Source: Amycolatopsis antarctica (GTDB taxonomy: Bacteria > Actinomycetota > Actinomycetes > Mycobacteriales > Pseudonocardiaceae). Taken from it: a DNA stretch of 64,000 nucleotides. The notes beneath the pieces were generated by a model. It saw nothing but the letters and a program-made list of their open reading frames with translations. It searched no databases and was not told the DNA's origin. How positions within the stretch are numbered: the stretch's first letter is position 1; the number at the start of each line of letters is the position of its first letter. Positions 57,292 to 64,000 of this stretch are shown one piece after another. The DNA is taken from the NCBI RefSeq assembly GCF_002262875.1, contig NZ_NKYE01000001.1, forward strand, positions 620,001 through 684,000. The letters run 5' to 3'. The position numbers and the translations under genes are program-made.

Positions 57292-58551
57292 TCAGCAGGC
57301 GGGCGGGGCCGCGGCGACGCGCAGATAGGCGCCGGACACGTACTTGCCGGACTCCAGCAGGTACCAGGCGTCGGTGGTGCCCTCGGTGCCGGACACCGAC
57401 TGCCCGGTGGCCCGGCAGCCGAGCCGCACCTGCGCGGTGCTCGCGGCGAACCCCGCCTCGGCGGTGGCGGTGGACGGACCGGTGCGGACCTTCAGCGGAA
57501 TACCGGAGGTGGTCACCGTGCCGACCGGGCCGCCACCGGTCCACTCGTAGGTCACCTGGACCCAGGCGTTGCCGGTGAGCTTCAGGCCGTCCCAGAAGGT
57601 GCCGTCGGCGAGGTCGATCCCGGCCGGATTCGCGACCCTGCGGCCGAAACCGTCCTTGCCGCCGTTGTGACCGTCGGAGTAGGCGGCCTGTGCCTGTGGC
57701 AGGCCCAGCGGCAGGTCCTGCCAGGTCTGCCGGGGTTGGTTCCAGTGGTCGTCCTTGGTGTTCCACGGGCCGACGTCCCACACCGGTGCCCACTCGCAGC
57801 GGGCGAGGTTCTCGGTGCACACCCGCACCGTGTAGTTGCCGGTTCCCTTGCCCGCCAAGCCTTTCCGGGACGGAAGCGCGACGAAGTGGTCGCGCGGCAC
57901 GATCACGTGGCCGTTCGCGGTGGTACCGCCGACCAGACCCTCCCTGGTGGCGAACAGCCGGTAGGTGGCGGCCCTGCTCTCCCGTGCCGCGGTGGCGGCC
58001 ACGGCCGGGCCCGCGGCGAACCGCGCCCCGCGCACCCGTGGGCTCTCGGCTCCTTCGGGGGCGATCAGCACCAGCCGTGCCTGCACGGTGGCCGAGGGCT
58101 CGGGCAGCGTCGCCGGGGCGTCCGGCGGGATCTCCGTCCACTCCGACCAGGTTCCGTCCGCCCGGAGGGTCCGTACGTCGGCGGCCGCCCGTGCACCGGC
58201 CGGGATGTCGGCGTCGAGTTCGGCGCCGACACTGCCGACCGGGGCGGCCAGCGTCTCGGCGGGCAGGTCCTGGATTCCGGTCCGCTCACCGGTGCGGGCG
58301 CTCGCCGAGGGTGGCCCGCCGGCCAACCGGGTGCCCCCGGCATCGGTGACGGTGTTGCCTCCCGGCGGCGCGCCCGCGGCGGTGGCCGACCACACCAGCG
58401 GAGCGGGACCGGATCGGCCGGCGGGCGCGGCGGCGGAACCGGATGCCGTGCACACGCCGAGGCCGAGCGCGGCGCTCGCGAGCACGGCGGCCGTCCGACG
58501 GGCGGATCCGCGGAATCTCGGCATGGTCGGGGAAACGCGGGCAGGAGGCAT
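57292..58551 (-). CDS. Secreted protein with C-terminal SH3-like domain
   Basis: The protein of about 419 residues has an N-terminal signal peptide (MPRFRGSARRTAAVLASAAL followed by GLGVCTASG). The central region resembles actinomycete secreted hydrolase-associated domains (RTLRADGTWSEWTEIPPDAP, CEWAPVWDVGPWNTKDDHW). The C-terminal SH3-like repeat is ITTSGIPLKVRTGPSTATAE-like. It probably binds the cell wall; catalytic residues are not identified. The ATG at 58551 has GGGAGAACC upstream; ATG 58524 is an alternative. Confidence 0.72.
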   Translation of the reverse strand: MPPARVSPTMPRFRGSARRTAAVLASAALGLGVCTASGSAAAPAGRSGPAPLVWSATAAGAPPGGNTVTDAGGTRLAGGPPSASARTGERTGIQDLPAETLAAPVGSVGAELDADIPAGARAAADVRTLRADGTWSEWTEIPPDAPATLPEPSATVQARLVLIAPEGAESPRVRGARFAAGPAVAATAARESRAATYRLFATREGLVGGTTANGHVIVPRDHFVALPSRKGLAGKGTGNYTVRVCTENLARCEWAPVWDVGPWNTKDDHWNQPRQTWQDLPLGLPQAQAAYSDGHNGGKDGFGRRVANPAGIDLADGTFWDGLKLTGNAWVQVTYEWTGGGPVGTVTTSGIPLKVRTGPSTATAEAGFAASTAQVRLGCRATGQSVSGTEGTTDAWYLLESGKYVSGAYLRVAAAPPAC

Positions 58552-58782
58552 CGACGGTTCTCCCTCTGACGGGGATCGCGGCGCGACCGCTGACGGCCGC
58601 GGCAGGGGACCGCGATCTCCCACTGACGGAAACCTCCTGCCGGATCGGCCGGATGTCAACGAATCCCGGAGCTGAAGCGCCCGAACCGGTGACTCCGCGG
58701 ACCCGAAACGACCGGACCGGGCGGGACGACACGACGCCGCAGCCGCGCGAGCGACAGGCTCCGGCTGCCCGATGGGGCACGG

Positions 58783-60180
58783 TCAGGACAGCAGCGCGCC
58801 GAGCGGCAGGATCAACGCGATCGCCACCACCGAGATCACCGTCTCCATCAGCGACCAGCTCTTGATCGTCTGCCCGACGGTCAGCCCGAAGTACTCCTTC
58901 ACCAGCCAGAAACCGGCATCGTTGACGTGCGAGAAGAACAGCGACCCCGCACCGATGGCCAGCACCAGCAGCGCACCCTGCGTCGGGTCGAGCGTGGCGG
59001 CGAGCGGGGCCACGATCCCGGCCGCGGAGACGGTGGCGACCGTCGCCGAGCCGGTGGCCAGCCGGATCGCCACCGCGACCAGCCAGCCCAGCAGCAGTGG
59101 CGAGAAGTTCGCCCCCGTCGCCAGGCGGGTGATCACGTCACCGACCCCGGCCTCCACCAGCGTCTCCTTGAAGCCGCCACCCGCGCCGACGATCAGCAGG
59201 ATCCCGGCGATCGGCGGCAGCGACTCCGAGAGGGTGCCGGAGAGCTTGTCGCGGGTGAACCCGGCGGCCCGGCCGAGGGTGAACATGCCGAGCAGTACCG
59301 CGGCGAGCAGGGCGACCAGCGGAGCACCGAGGAAGTCGAGCACGCGCCGGGTGGCGTCGTCCTCCGCCAGCAGGATGTCGGCCAGCGCCTTGCCCATCAT
59401 CAGCACCACGGGCAGCAGCACGGTGGAGATCGTCGCGAGGAAACTGGGCCTGCGCGCGTCCGCCGCGCCGGAGTCCTCGGCGTCGCCGGTCCCGGCGGAC
59501 TCGGGGACCAGGTGCGCGGGCGGGACGGCGTCCGGGACCAGCCGGGTCGCCACCCTGGCGAACAGCGGCCCGGCGATGATCACCGTCGGGATCGCCACCA
59601 GTACCCCGAGCGCCAGCGTGATGCCGACGTTGGCGTTCAGCGCCCCGGCCGCGGCGAGCGGGCCGGGATGCGGCGGGACGAGGCCGTGCAGCACGGAAAG
59701 GCCTGCCAGCGCCGGAATCCCCAGCATCATCAGCGGCTGACCGCTGCGCCGGGAGACCAGCAGCACCACCGGGATCAGCATGACCAGGCCGATCTCGAAG
59801 AACATCGGCAGACCGATCAGCGCGGCCACCAGCGCCATCGCCCAGGGCAGCGTGCGGCGTCCCGAGCGGGACAGGATGGTGTCCACGATCTGTTCCGCGC
59901 CACCGGAATCGGCGAGCAGCTTGCCCAGCATCGCGCCGAGCGCGATGAGCACGCCGACCGAGGCGACCGTCGAGCCGACCCCCTTGGTGAAGGTCTCGAT
60001 CAGCGTGTCCACCGGCATGCCCGCGACCAGGCCGAGCACGCCGGAGCTGAGGATCAGGGCCAGGAACGGGTGCAGCTTGAACTTGGTGATCAGCACGACG
60101 ATCAACGCGATCGCCAGCAGGGTCGCGCCGATCAGCCGGGTGTCGGTGCCGCTCCAGGTGGCGGCGAGCGTCGTCGTCAT
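58783..60180 (-). CDS. gntP: Gluconate permease, GntP family
   Basis: The 465-residue protein has about twelve membrane helices and GntP-family motifs: LHPFLALILSSGVLGLVAGM, LPMFFEIGLVMLIPVVLLVS and GLVPPHPGPLAAAGALNANV. It imports gluconate by proton symport. Its ATG overlaps the gluconokinase stop (ATGA, 60177-60180), so transporter and kinase are coupled. The operon faces a FadR-type regulator. Confidence 0.93.
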   Translation of the reverse strand: MTTTLAATWSGTDTRLIGATLLAIALIVVLITKFKLHPFLALILSSGVLGLVAGMPVDTLIETFTKGVGSTVASVGVLIALGAMLGKLLADSGGAEQIVDTILSRSGRRTLPWAMALVAALIGLPMFFEIGLVMLIPVVLLVSRRSGQPLMMLGIPALAGLSVLHGLVPPHPGPLAAAGALNANVGITLALGVLVAIPTVIIAGPLFARVATRLVPDAVPPAHLVPESAGTGDAEDSGAADARRPSFLATISTVLLPVVLMMGKALADILLAEDDATRRVLDFLGAPLVALLAAVLLGMFTLGRAAGFTRDKLSGTLSESLPPIAGILLIVGAGGGFKETLVEAGVGDVITRLATGANFSPLLLGWLVAVAIRLATGSATVATVSAAGIVAPLAATLDPTQGALLVLAIGAGSLFFSHVNDAGFWLVKEYFGLTVGQTIKSWSLMETVISVVAIALILPLGALLS

Positions 60181-60686
60181 GACCGGTCCTCCGGGGCCCG
60201 CGCCGGGACGCCGAGTGCCGCCAGTGCCTGGCCGACGAGCACGTCCGGCGGGTCCGCGATGTCGACGGTGAGTCCCTGCTCGTCGTCGTCCAGCGGTTCG
60301 AGGTCGGCGAGCTGCGAGTCGAGCAGGGAGACGGGCATGAAGTGCCCGGAACGGGAGCCCATCCGGCTCGCCAGTAGTGACCGGTCGCCGTGCAGGTGCA
60401 GGAACAGGACGTCACCGCCGGAGCGCAGGATGTCGCGGTACCCGCGTTTCAGCGCCGAGGAGGAGACGACGCCGCCCGGCCGCTCGCCGATCCATTCGGC
60501 GATCGACCGCAGCCAGGGCAGCCGGTCCTCGTCGGTCAACGGCGTGCCCGCCGTCATCTTGTCGATGTTCTCCTTGGGGTGAAAGGAATCCGACTCGGCG
60601 TACTCGACGCCGAGCGCCTCCGCCAGCGCGGTGCCGACCGTGGTCTTGCCCGACCCCGACACCCCCATGACGACGATGACTGGCAT
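60177..60686 (-). CDS. gntK: Gluconokinase, GntK type
   Basis: The 169-residue kinase has Walker A GVSGSGKTT at residues 8-16, ESDSFHPKENIDKM (the substrate-binding His), LTDEDRLPWLRSIAEWI and SSSALKRGYRDILR. It phosphorylates gluconate to 6-phosphogluconate for the pentose phosphate or Entner-Doudoroff route. It is the first gene of the gntK-gntP operon. Its promoter overlaps the inverted repeat at 60750-60778. Confidence 0.95.
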   Translation of the reverse strand: MPVIVVMGVSGSGKTTVGTALAEALGVEYAESDSFHPKENIDKMTAGTPLTDEDRLPWLRSIAEWIGERPGGVVSSSALKRGYRDILRSGGDVLFLHLHGDRSLLASRMGSRSGHFMPVSLLDSQLADLEPLDDDEQGLTVDIADPPDVLVGQALAALGVPARAPEDRS

Positions 60687-60749
60687 GCCTACCTCCGCGC
60701 TGACCGCGACGCCGGTGTGAACGTCTGGCCCGAGAGTTAACCTAAAAGA

Positions 60750-60778
60750 TACTACGTAAACAAGGGATACGTAGTATT
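60750..60778. promoter_or_regulatory. Gluconate operator: perfect 10-bp inverted repeat
   Basis: ATACTACGTA (60750-60759) and TACGTAGTAT (60769-60778) flank a 9-bp spacer in the divergent region. It overlaps the minus-strand -35 TTGTTT (with TTAACT 17 bp downstream) of gntK and a TAGTAT -10-like hexamer toward the regulator gene. A FadR-type repressor bound here would block both. Confidence 0.82.
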
Positions 60779-60835
60779 TATTCGACGGTAGTGGTCCGTG
60801 GCGCTCCCGGCGCCGACGGTACGAAGGGGGTCGCC

Positions 60836-61555
60836 GTGGCCGAGGGCGTACACGCGCGGATGCTCGCCCGCCTGGGCACGTCCATCGTCGAGGGCACGCT
60901 GCCGCCGGGCTCGGTGCTGCGCCTCGAGGAACTGCAGGAACGCTTCGGCGCGTCCCGCACCGTTGCCCGTGAGGTGGTCCGGGCGCTGGAGACGATGGGC
61001 CTGACCGAGAGCAGGCGCCGGGTCGGCGTCACCGTGCGCGCCCCCGGCCACTGGAACCACTACGACCCCCGGCTGATCCGCTGGCAGCTCGACGGCCGCA
61101 CCCGCACCGAGGCGCTGCGCGTGCTCACCGAACTGCGCCGCGCGGTCGAGCCCACCGCCGCCGGGCTCGCCGCCCACCGCGCCACCGCCGCCCAGCGCAC
61201 CCGGCTGCGCGAACTCGGTACCCTGCTGGCCACCACCGCGAAGGCCCGCGACCTGGACACCTTTCTCCGCCACGACGTCGCCTTCCACCACCTGCTGCTC
61301 ACCGCGTCCGGGAACCCGATGTTCGGCCAGCTCTCCGAGGTCGTCCGCGAGGTGCTCGCCGGACGCACCGGTCACGGCCTGATGCCCCCCGAACCGGAAC
61401 CCGAGGCCGTCGCGCTGCACCTGGAGGTGGCCGAGGCCGTGCACGCCGGGGACGCGCCACGCGCCGAACGGGCCATGCGCGACATCGTCGTGCAGGCAGG
61501 CACCGAGATGAACGTCCTGCTCGACTCCGCCCCGGGGGCGCCCGGCGGGAACTGA
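60836..61555 (+). CDS. FadR/GntR family regulator of gluconate genes
   Basis: The 239-residue protein has a GntR winged helix (LGTSIVEGTLPPGSVLRLEE, ERFGASRTVAREVVRALETM, about residues 12-55) and an FCD-type C-terminal helical domain (VLTELRRAVEPTAAGLAAHR, RHDVAFHHLLLTASGNPMFG) whose Asp/His residues often bind a metal or ligand. The GTG at 60836 is chosen for its AAGGGGG site; GTG 60791 is an alternative. It is divergent from gntK and the likely repressor, with gluconate or 6-phosphogluconate as inducer. Confidence 0.88.
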   Translation: MAEGVHARMLARLGTSIVEGTLPPGSVLRLEELQERFGASRTVAREVVRALETMGLTESRRRVGVTVRAPGHWNHYDPRLIRWQLDGRTRTEALRVLTELRRAVEPTAAGLAAHRATAAQRTRLRELGTLLATTAKARDLDTFLRHDVAFHHLLLTASGNPMFGQLSEVVREVLAGRTGHGLMPPEPEPEAVALHLEVAEAVHAGDAPRAERAMRDIVVQAGTEMNVLLDSAPGAPGGN

Positions 61556-61622
61556 CGGCGTTCGATACCGTCGCCCTACCAGGCGGGCGCGGGCCGGCCG
61601 CACAGGCGCAGGGGAGCCAGGG

Positions 61623-62567
61623 GTGGGCGCGGGGCGCGCGATCGGACTGTTGTTGGGGGTTGCCGCGGACGGCGCCCTCGGTCACCCGAAGCGGGGACGG
61701 CCGGTGTACCGGTTCGTCCAGGCCGCACGGGTGCTAGAGAACCGCGTCTACTCCCCGCATCCACTGGCCGGGGCCGTGCACACCGCGGCGCTCGCGGGCG
61801 GGGTCGTGCTGCTCGGCGTCGCGGCCGAACGGTTCGGCAGGCGCGGTCCCGTGCTACAGGCCGCCACCACCGCGTTCGCCACCTGGGCCGTACTCGGCGG
61901 GGCGGGCCTCGCCGTCGAGGGCACCGGCCTGGCCAGGAACCTGGAGACCGGCGACCTCGACTCGGCCCGGCGGGCACTCGGCACGCTGGACCCGCGCTGC
62001 ACCGGCGACCTCACCGCGATCGCCATCTCCCGCGCCTCGGTCGAGACGCTCGCCGAGAACACCTCCGACGTCGTCGTCTCCCCACTCGTCTGGGGCGCGG
62101 TAGCGGGCGTGCCGGGGCTGTTCGGCTCGCGGGCGCTGTCGCTGCTGCGCGGCATGCTCGCCAAGCAGTCCGCCGGGCACCGCCGGTTCGGCTGGGTCGC
62201 GCTGCGCCTGGACGAAGCCGTGCACCTGCTGCCCACCCGCGTCGCGGCGGCGCTGACCGTGGCCGGCGCGCCCGTCGTCGGCGGGGACGCGGGCGCGGCC
62301 TGGCGTACCTGGCGCCGGGACACCGCCGTGCACCCCAGCCCCAACGCCGGTCGCGTCGAGGCGGCGTTCGCGGGTGCGCTGGAGATCCGGCTCGGCGGGC
62401 GGACCGTCTACCCGCACGGCGTCGAGGAGATCCCGGTGCTCGGCGACGGCCGCAACCCCGACGCCGGTCACGTCACCCGTGCCGTGGAACTCTCCCGCGT
62501 GGTCGGCTGGCTGGCCGGCGTCACCGCGGCGGTGCTGGCCGTGCTCGCGGGCCGCCGCGGCCGCTGA
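61623..62567 (+). CDS. cobD: Adenosylcobinamide-phosphate synthase CobD/CbiB
   Basis: The 314-residue membrane protein has the CbiB pattern: GVAADGALGHPKRGRPVYRF, ENTSDVVVSPLVWGAVAG, RLDEAVHLLPTRV and HPSPNAGRVEAAFAGAL, with four or so helices. It attaches aminopropanol phosphate to adenosylcobyric acid in B12 synthesis. It starts at GTG 61623 behind AGGGGAGCC. No cobalamin riboswitch fits in the 67-bp upstream spacer, and no other cob genes are adjacent. Confidence 0.95.
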   Translation: MGAGRAIGLLLGVAADGALGHPKRGRPVYRFVQAARVLENRVYSPHPLAGAVHTAALAGGVVLLGVAAERFGRRGPVLQAATTAFATWAVLGGAGLAVEGTGLARNLETGDLDSARRALGTLDPRCTGDLTAIAISRASVETLAENTSDVVVSPLVWGAVAGVPGLFGSRALSLLRGMLAKQSAGHRRFGWVALRLDEAVHLLPTRVAAALTVAGAPVVGGDAGAAWRTWRRDTAVHPSPNAGRVEAAFAGALEIRLGGRTVYPHGVEEIPVLGDGRNPDAGHVTRAVELSRVVGWLAGVTAAVLAVLAGRRGR

Positions 62568-62582
62568 GGTCCCCGGAAACGG

Positions 62583-63434
62583 TCAGGCGACCGGGTGGGT
62601 GGGTTCGGCCGCCCGCGCGTCGGCGCGCTCGTCCTCGGCCACCATCTCCGCCACGGACTTGCGACGGCCCGGCTTCGGCGTCTCGGTGGCCAGCGTTCCG
62701 CCGGGCTTGAGCTCCCGCACGGTGAAGTACAGCCACGCCAGGACGCTCATCGCGCCGAACGCCATCCACTGCAGGGCGTAGGAGAAGAACGGTCCCGCCT
62801 CCAGCTTCGGCAGCGGCAGCGCCGCCAGAACGCCGGGCTGACCCTCGTCGAGCTGGAAGTAGCCGGGACGCAGGTCGTTGCCGGTCGAGCGGGCCACCAC
62901 CTGGGAATCCACCGAGTACGAGTGCAGCCTGCCGTCGGTCGACCCGTCGGCGAAGGCATCCCGGCCCCTCGAGTCCTTCTCGTCCACCCGCACGCGGGCC
63001 ACGACCTGCGTCGGACCGGACGGCGCCGGGGCGTACGCGGGGACCCGGGACCGGTCGTCCGGCTGCACGAAACCGCGATCGATCAGCACGGTCTGGCCGT
63101 CGGTGGTGCGCATCGGGGTGAGGATCTCGAACGCCGCCTCGCCCTGCACGGTCCGCAGCCGGGCGATCACCTCGGCCTCCGGCAGATACGTCCCGGTGAT
63201 GGCGACCCGCTGCCACTGGGTGCGCTCGTCCGGGGCCACCGCGGGCGCGAGCACCTCGGCCAGCGGCCGCGGCTCACCGGTGAACGAGGCCTGCAGCGCG
63301 GCGTTCTGCGTCTGCCGCTCCTCGTCCCGGCTGAACTGCCAGGGGGCGAGCAGCGTGAAGCACGCGATGGCGAACGTGAACACCACCAGCGTCAACGCCA
63401 GCCAGCCTGGCCTCAGCAGGAACCTCCACCGCAC
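62583..63434 (-). CDS. SURF1 family cytochrome oxidase biogenesis protein
   Basis: The 283-residue protein has two membrane helices, one at the N-terminus (LALTLVVFTFAIACFTLLAP) and one near residue 225 (ALQWMAFGAMSVLAWLYF). Between them is the SURF1 extracytoplasmic domain with VLIDRGFVQPDDRSRVP and GYFQLDEGQPGVLAALPLPK. SURF1 helps insert heme a into cytochrome c oxidase. It starts at GTG 63434 and is convergent with cobD, 15 nt apart. The C-terminal tail is charged and disordered. Confidence 0.92.
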   Translation of the reverse strand: MRWRFLLRPGWLALTLVVFTFAIACFTLLAPWQFSRDEERQTQNAALQASFTGEPRPLAEVLAPAVAPDERTQWQRVAITGTYLPEAEVIARLRTVQGEAAFEILTPMRTTDGQTVLIDRGFVQPDDRSRVPAYAPAPSGPTQVVARVRVDEKDSRGRDAFADGSTDGRLHSYSVDSQVVARSTGNDLRPGYFQLDEGQPGVLAALPLPKLEAGPFFSYALQWMAFGAMSVLAWLYFTVRELKPGGTLATETPKPGRRKSVAEMVAEDERADARAAEPTHPVA

Positions 63435-63464
63435 CCCTCAACGGTAAGCGGTGCCCGGGTGTGC

Positions 63465-64000
63465 TCAGCGCACGGCCCCGCGTGCGGCGGCCAGCGCCCG
63501 CTCCGGGTAGCTCCCGCCGAATAGCACGGTGTGCACCAGCAGCGGGTAGAGCTGATGCAGGCCGGCGCGCTCCCGCCAGCCGTCCGCCAGCGGTGAACCG
63601 GCGTCGGCGGCCGCGCCCGCGTAGGCGTCGAGCACCACGTCCAGCAGCGGCAGGCCGAACAGCCGCAGCATCGCCAGGTCCGCCTCCCGGTGCCCGCCGT
63701 GCGCGGCCGGGTCGATCAGCCAGACGCGCTCGCCCGCACCCCACAGCACGTTGCCGTTCCAGGCGTCGCCGTGCAGCCGGGCGGGCGGCTCGTCCGCGCC
63801 GGCCGCGTCCGGCAGCCGTTCGCACAGCCGGTCGAACTCGGCGGCCTGCCCACCGTCGAACAGGCCCATGCCGACGGCCGTGCGCACGTACGGGCGCACC
63901 CGCCGGGCGGCGTAGAACGAGGGCCAGTCGCCGTGCGGCTCGTTGCGCATCGGGGCCAGGCCGATCCACGCCCCGGCGGGCCCGCCCGGCGGCGGGCAGC
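63465..64000 (-). CDS. Fructosamine kinase family protein, 3' part (runs off the window)
   Basis: The C-terminal portion (about 178 codons) of a FN3K-type kinase is visible; the 5' end lies beyond base 64000. Motifs are WIGLAPMRNEPHGDWPSFY, the catalytic RLHGDAWNGNVLW (HGD-x4-N) and the metal Asp in IDPAAHGGHREADLAM. These enzymes phosphorylate sugar adducts on amines (fructosamine repair). An ATG at 63950 falls inside the domain and is not the true start. It is on the same strand as SURF1. Confidence 0.92.
   Translation of the reverse strand, partial: CPPPGGPAGAWIGLAPMRNEPHGDWPSFYAARRVRPYVRTAVGMGLFDGGQAAEFDRLCERLPDAAGADEPPARLHGDAWNGNVLWGAGERVWLIDPAAHGGHREADLAMLRLFGLPLLDVVLDAYAGAAADAGSPLADGWRERAGLHQLYPLLVHTVLFGGSYPERALAAARGAVR

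Noticed and set aside
61556..61622. Cobalamin riboswitch upstream of cobD
   Set aside because: Only 67 bp are available and no B12-box-like sequence was seen.

Overview
The window is very GC-rich DNA from a high-GC actinomycete. Several genes keep the order of a chromosomal block known from Mycobacterium tuberculosis: MoeZ (Rv3206c), DUF3152 (Rv3207c), TetR (Rv3208), DUF3107 (Rv3208A), a ferritin-like protein (Rv3210c), the RhlE helicase (Rv3211), a PQQ-repeat-like membrane protein (Rv3212), an alkyltransferase-like protein (Rv3204), AdnA/AdnB (Rv3202c/Rv3201c), a TrkA-N potassium channel (Rv3200c) and NudC (Rv3199c). The gene content, the scattered GTCCACWGTGGAC palindrome and the graspetide locus suggest a Pseudonocardiaceae member such as Amycolatopsis. 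That placement is inference.

Layout. 0-14.6 kb: core genes (moeZ, DUF3152, hydrolases, TetR, DUF3107, ferritin-like, rhlE, Rv3212-like) interspersed with an AurF-like diiron/TetR/DUF4873 set and a membrane acyltransferase. 14.6-20.2 kb: an accessory stretch opening with an ISL3 transposase remnant, then a divergent TetR versus SDR/F420-reductase pair and a divergent TetR versus MMPL-exporter pair. 20.2-35.1 kb: housekeeping and accessory genes, including a RecB-like nuclease, MarC, PHP phosphatase, a P450 with a NUDIX partner, DUF2332, MaoC, CorA with a candidate leader peptide, a phosphoesterase with a ParB-like partner, an AlkZ-like protein, a WYL regulator facing DUF3224, a HemD-like protein, an ATL and a VOC protein. 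35.2-41.7 kb: adnA-adnB, the actinobacterial double-strand-break resection motor-nuclease. 41.7-46.1 kb: DoxX, K+ channel, metallopeptidase and membrane proteins.

46.2-53.4 kb is an accessory interval. Each end carries a pair of near-palindromes, spaced exactly 33 bp apart at both places. Inside are a Scr1/DUF397 regulatory cassette and a compact RiPP cluster: divergent HTH regulator, structured 5' leader, precursor, ATP-grasp ligase and PIMT-like methyltransferase, all translationally coupled by 4-nt overlaps. This is the most interesting system in the window and is predicted to make an aspartimide-type graspetide. 53.5-64 kb returns to core genes: an M16 peptidase pair plus nudC in one coupled operon, a secreted protein, a gluconate operon (gntP-gntK) facing its FadR-type regulator across a perfect 10-bp inverted repeat, cobD, SURF1 and a partial fructosamine kinase.

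No rRNA, tRNA, CRISPR array, intact insertion sequence or replication origin was recognised by eye. Many start codons were chosen by ribosome-binding site or by GTGA/ATGA overlap and remain predictions.
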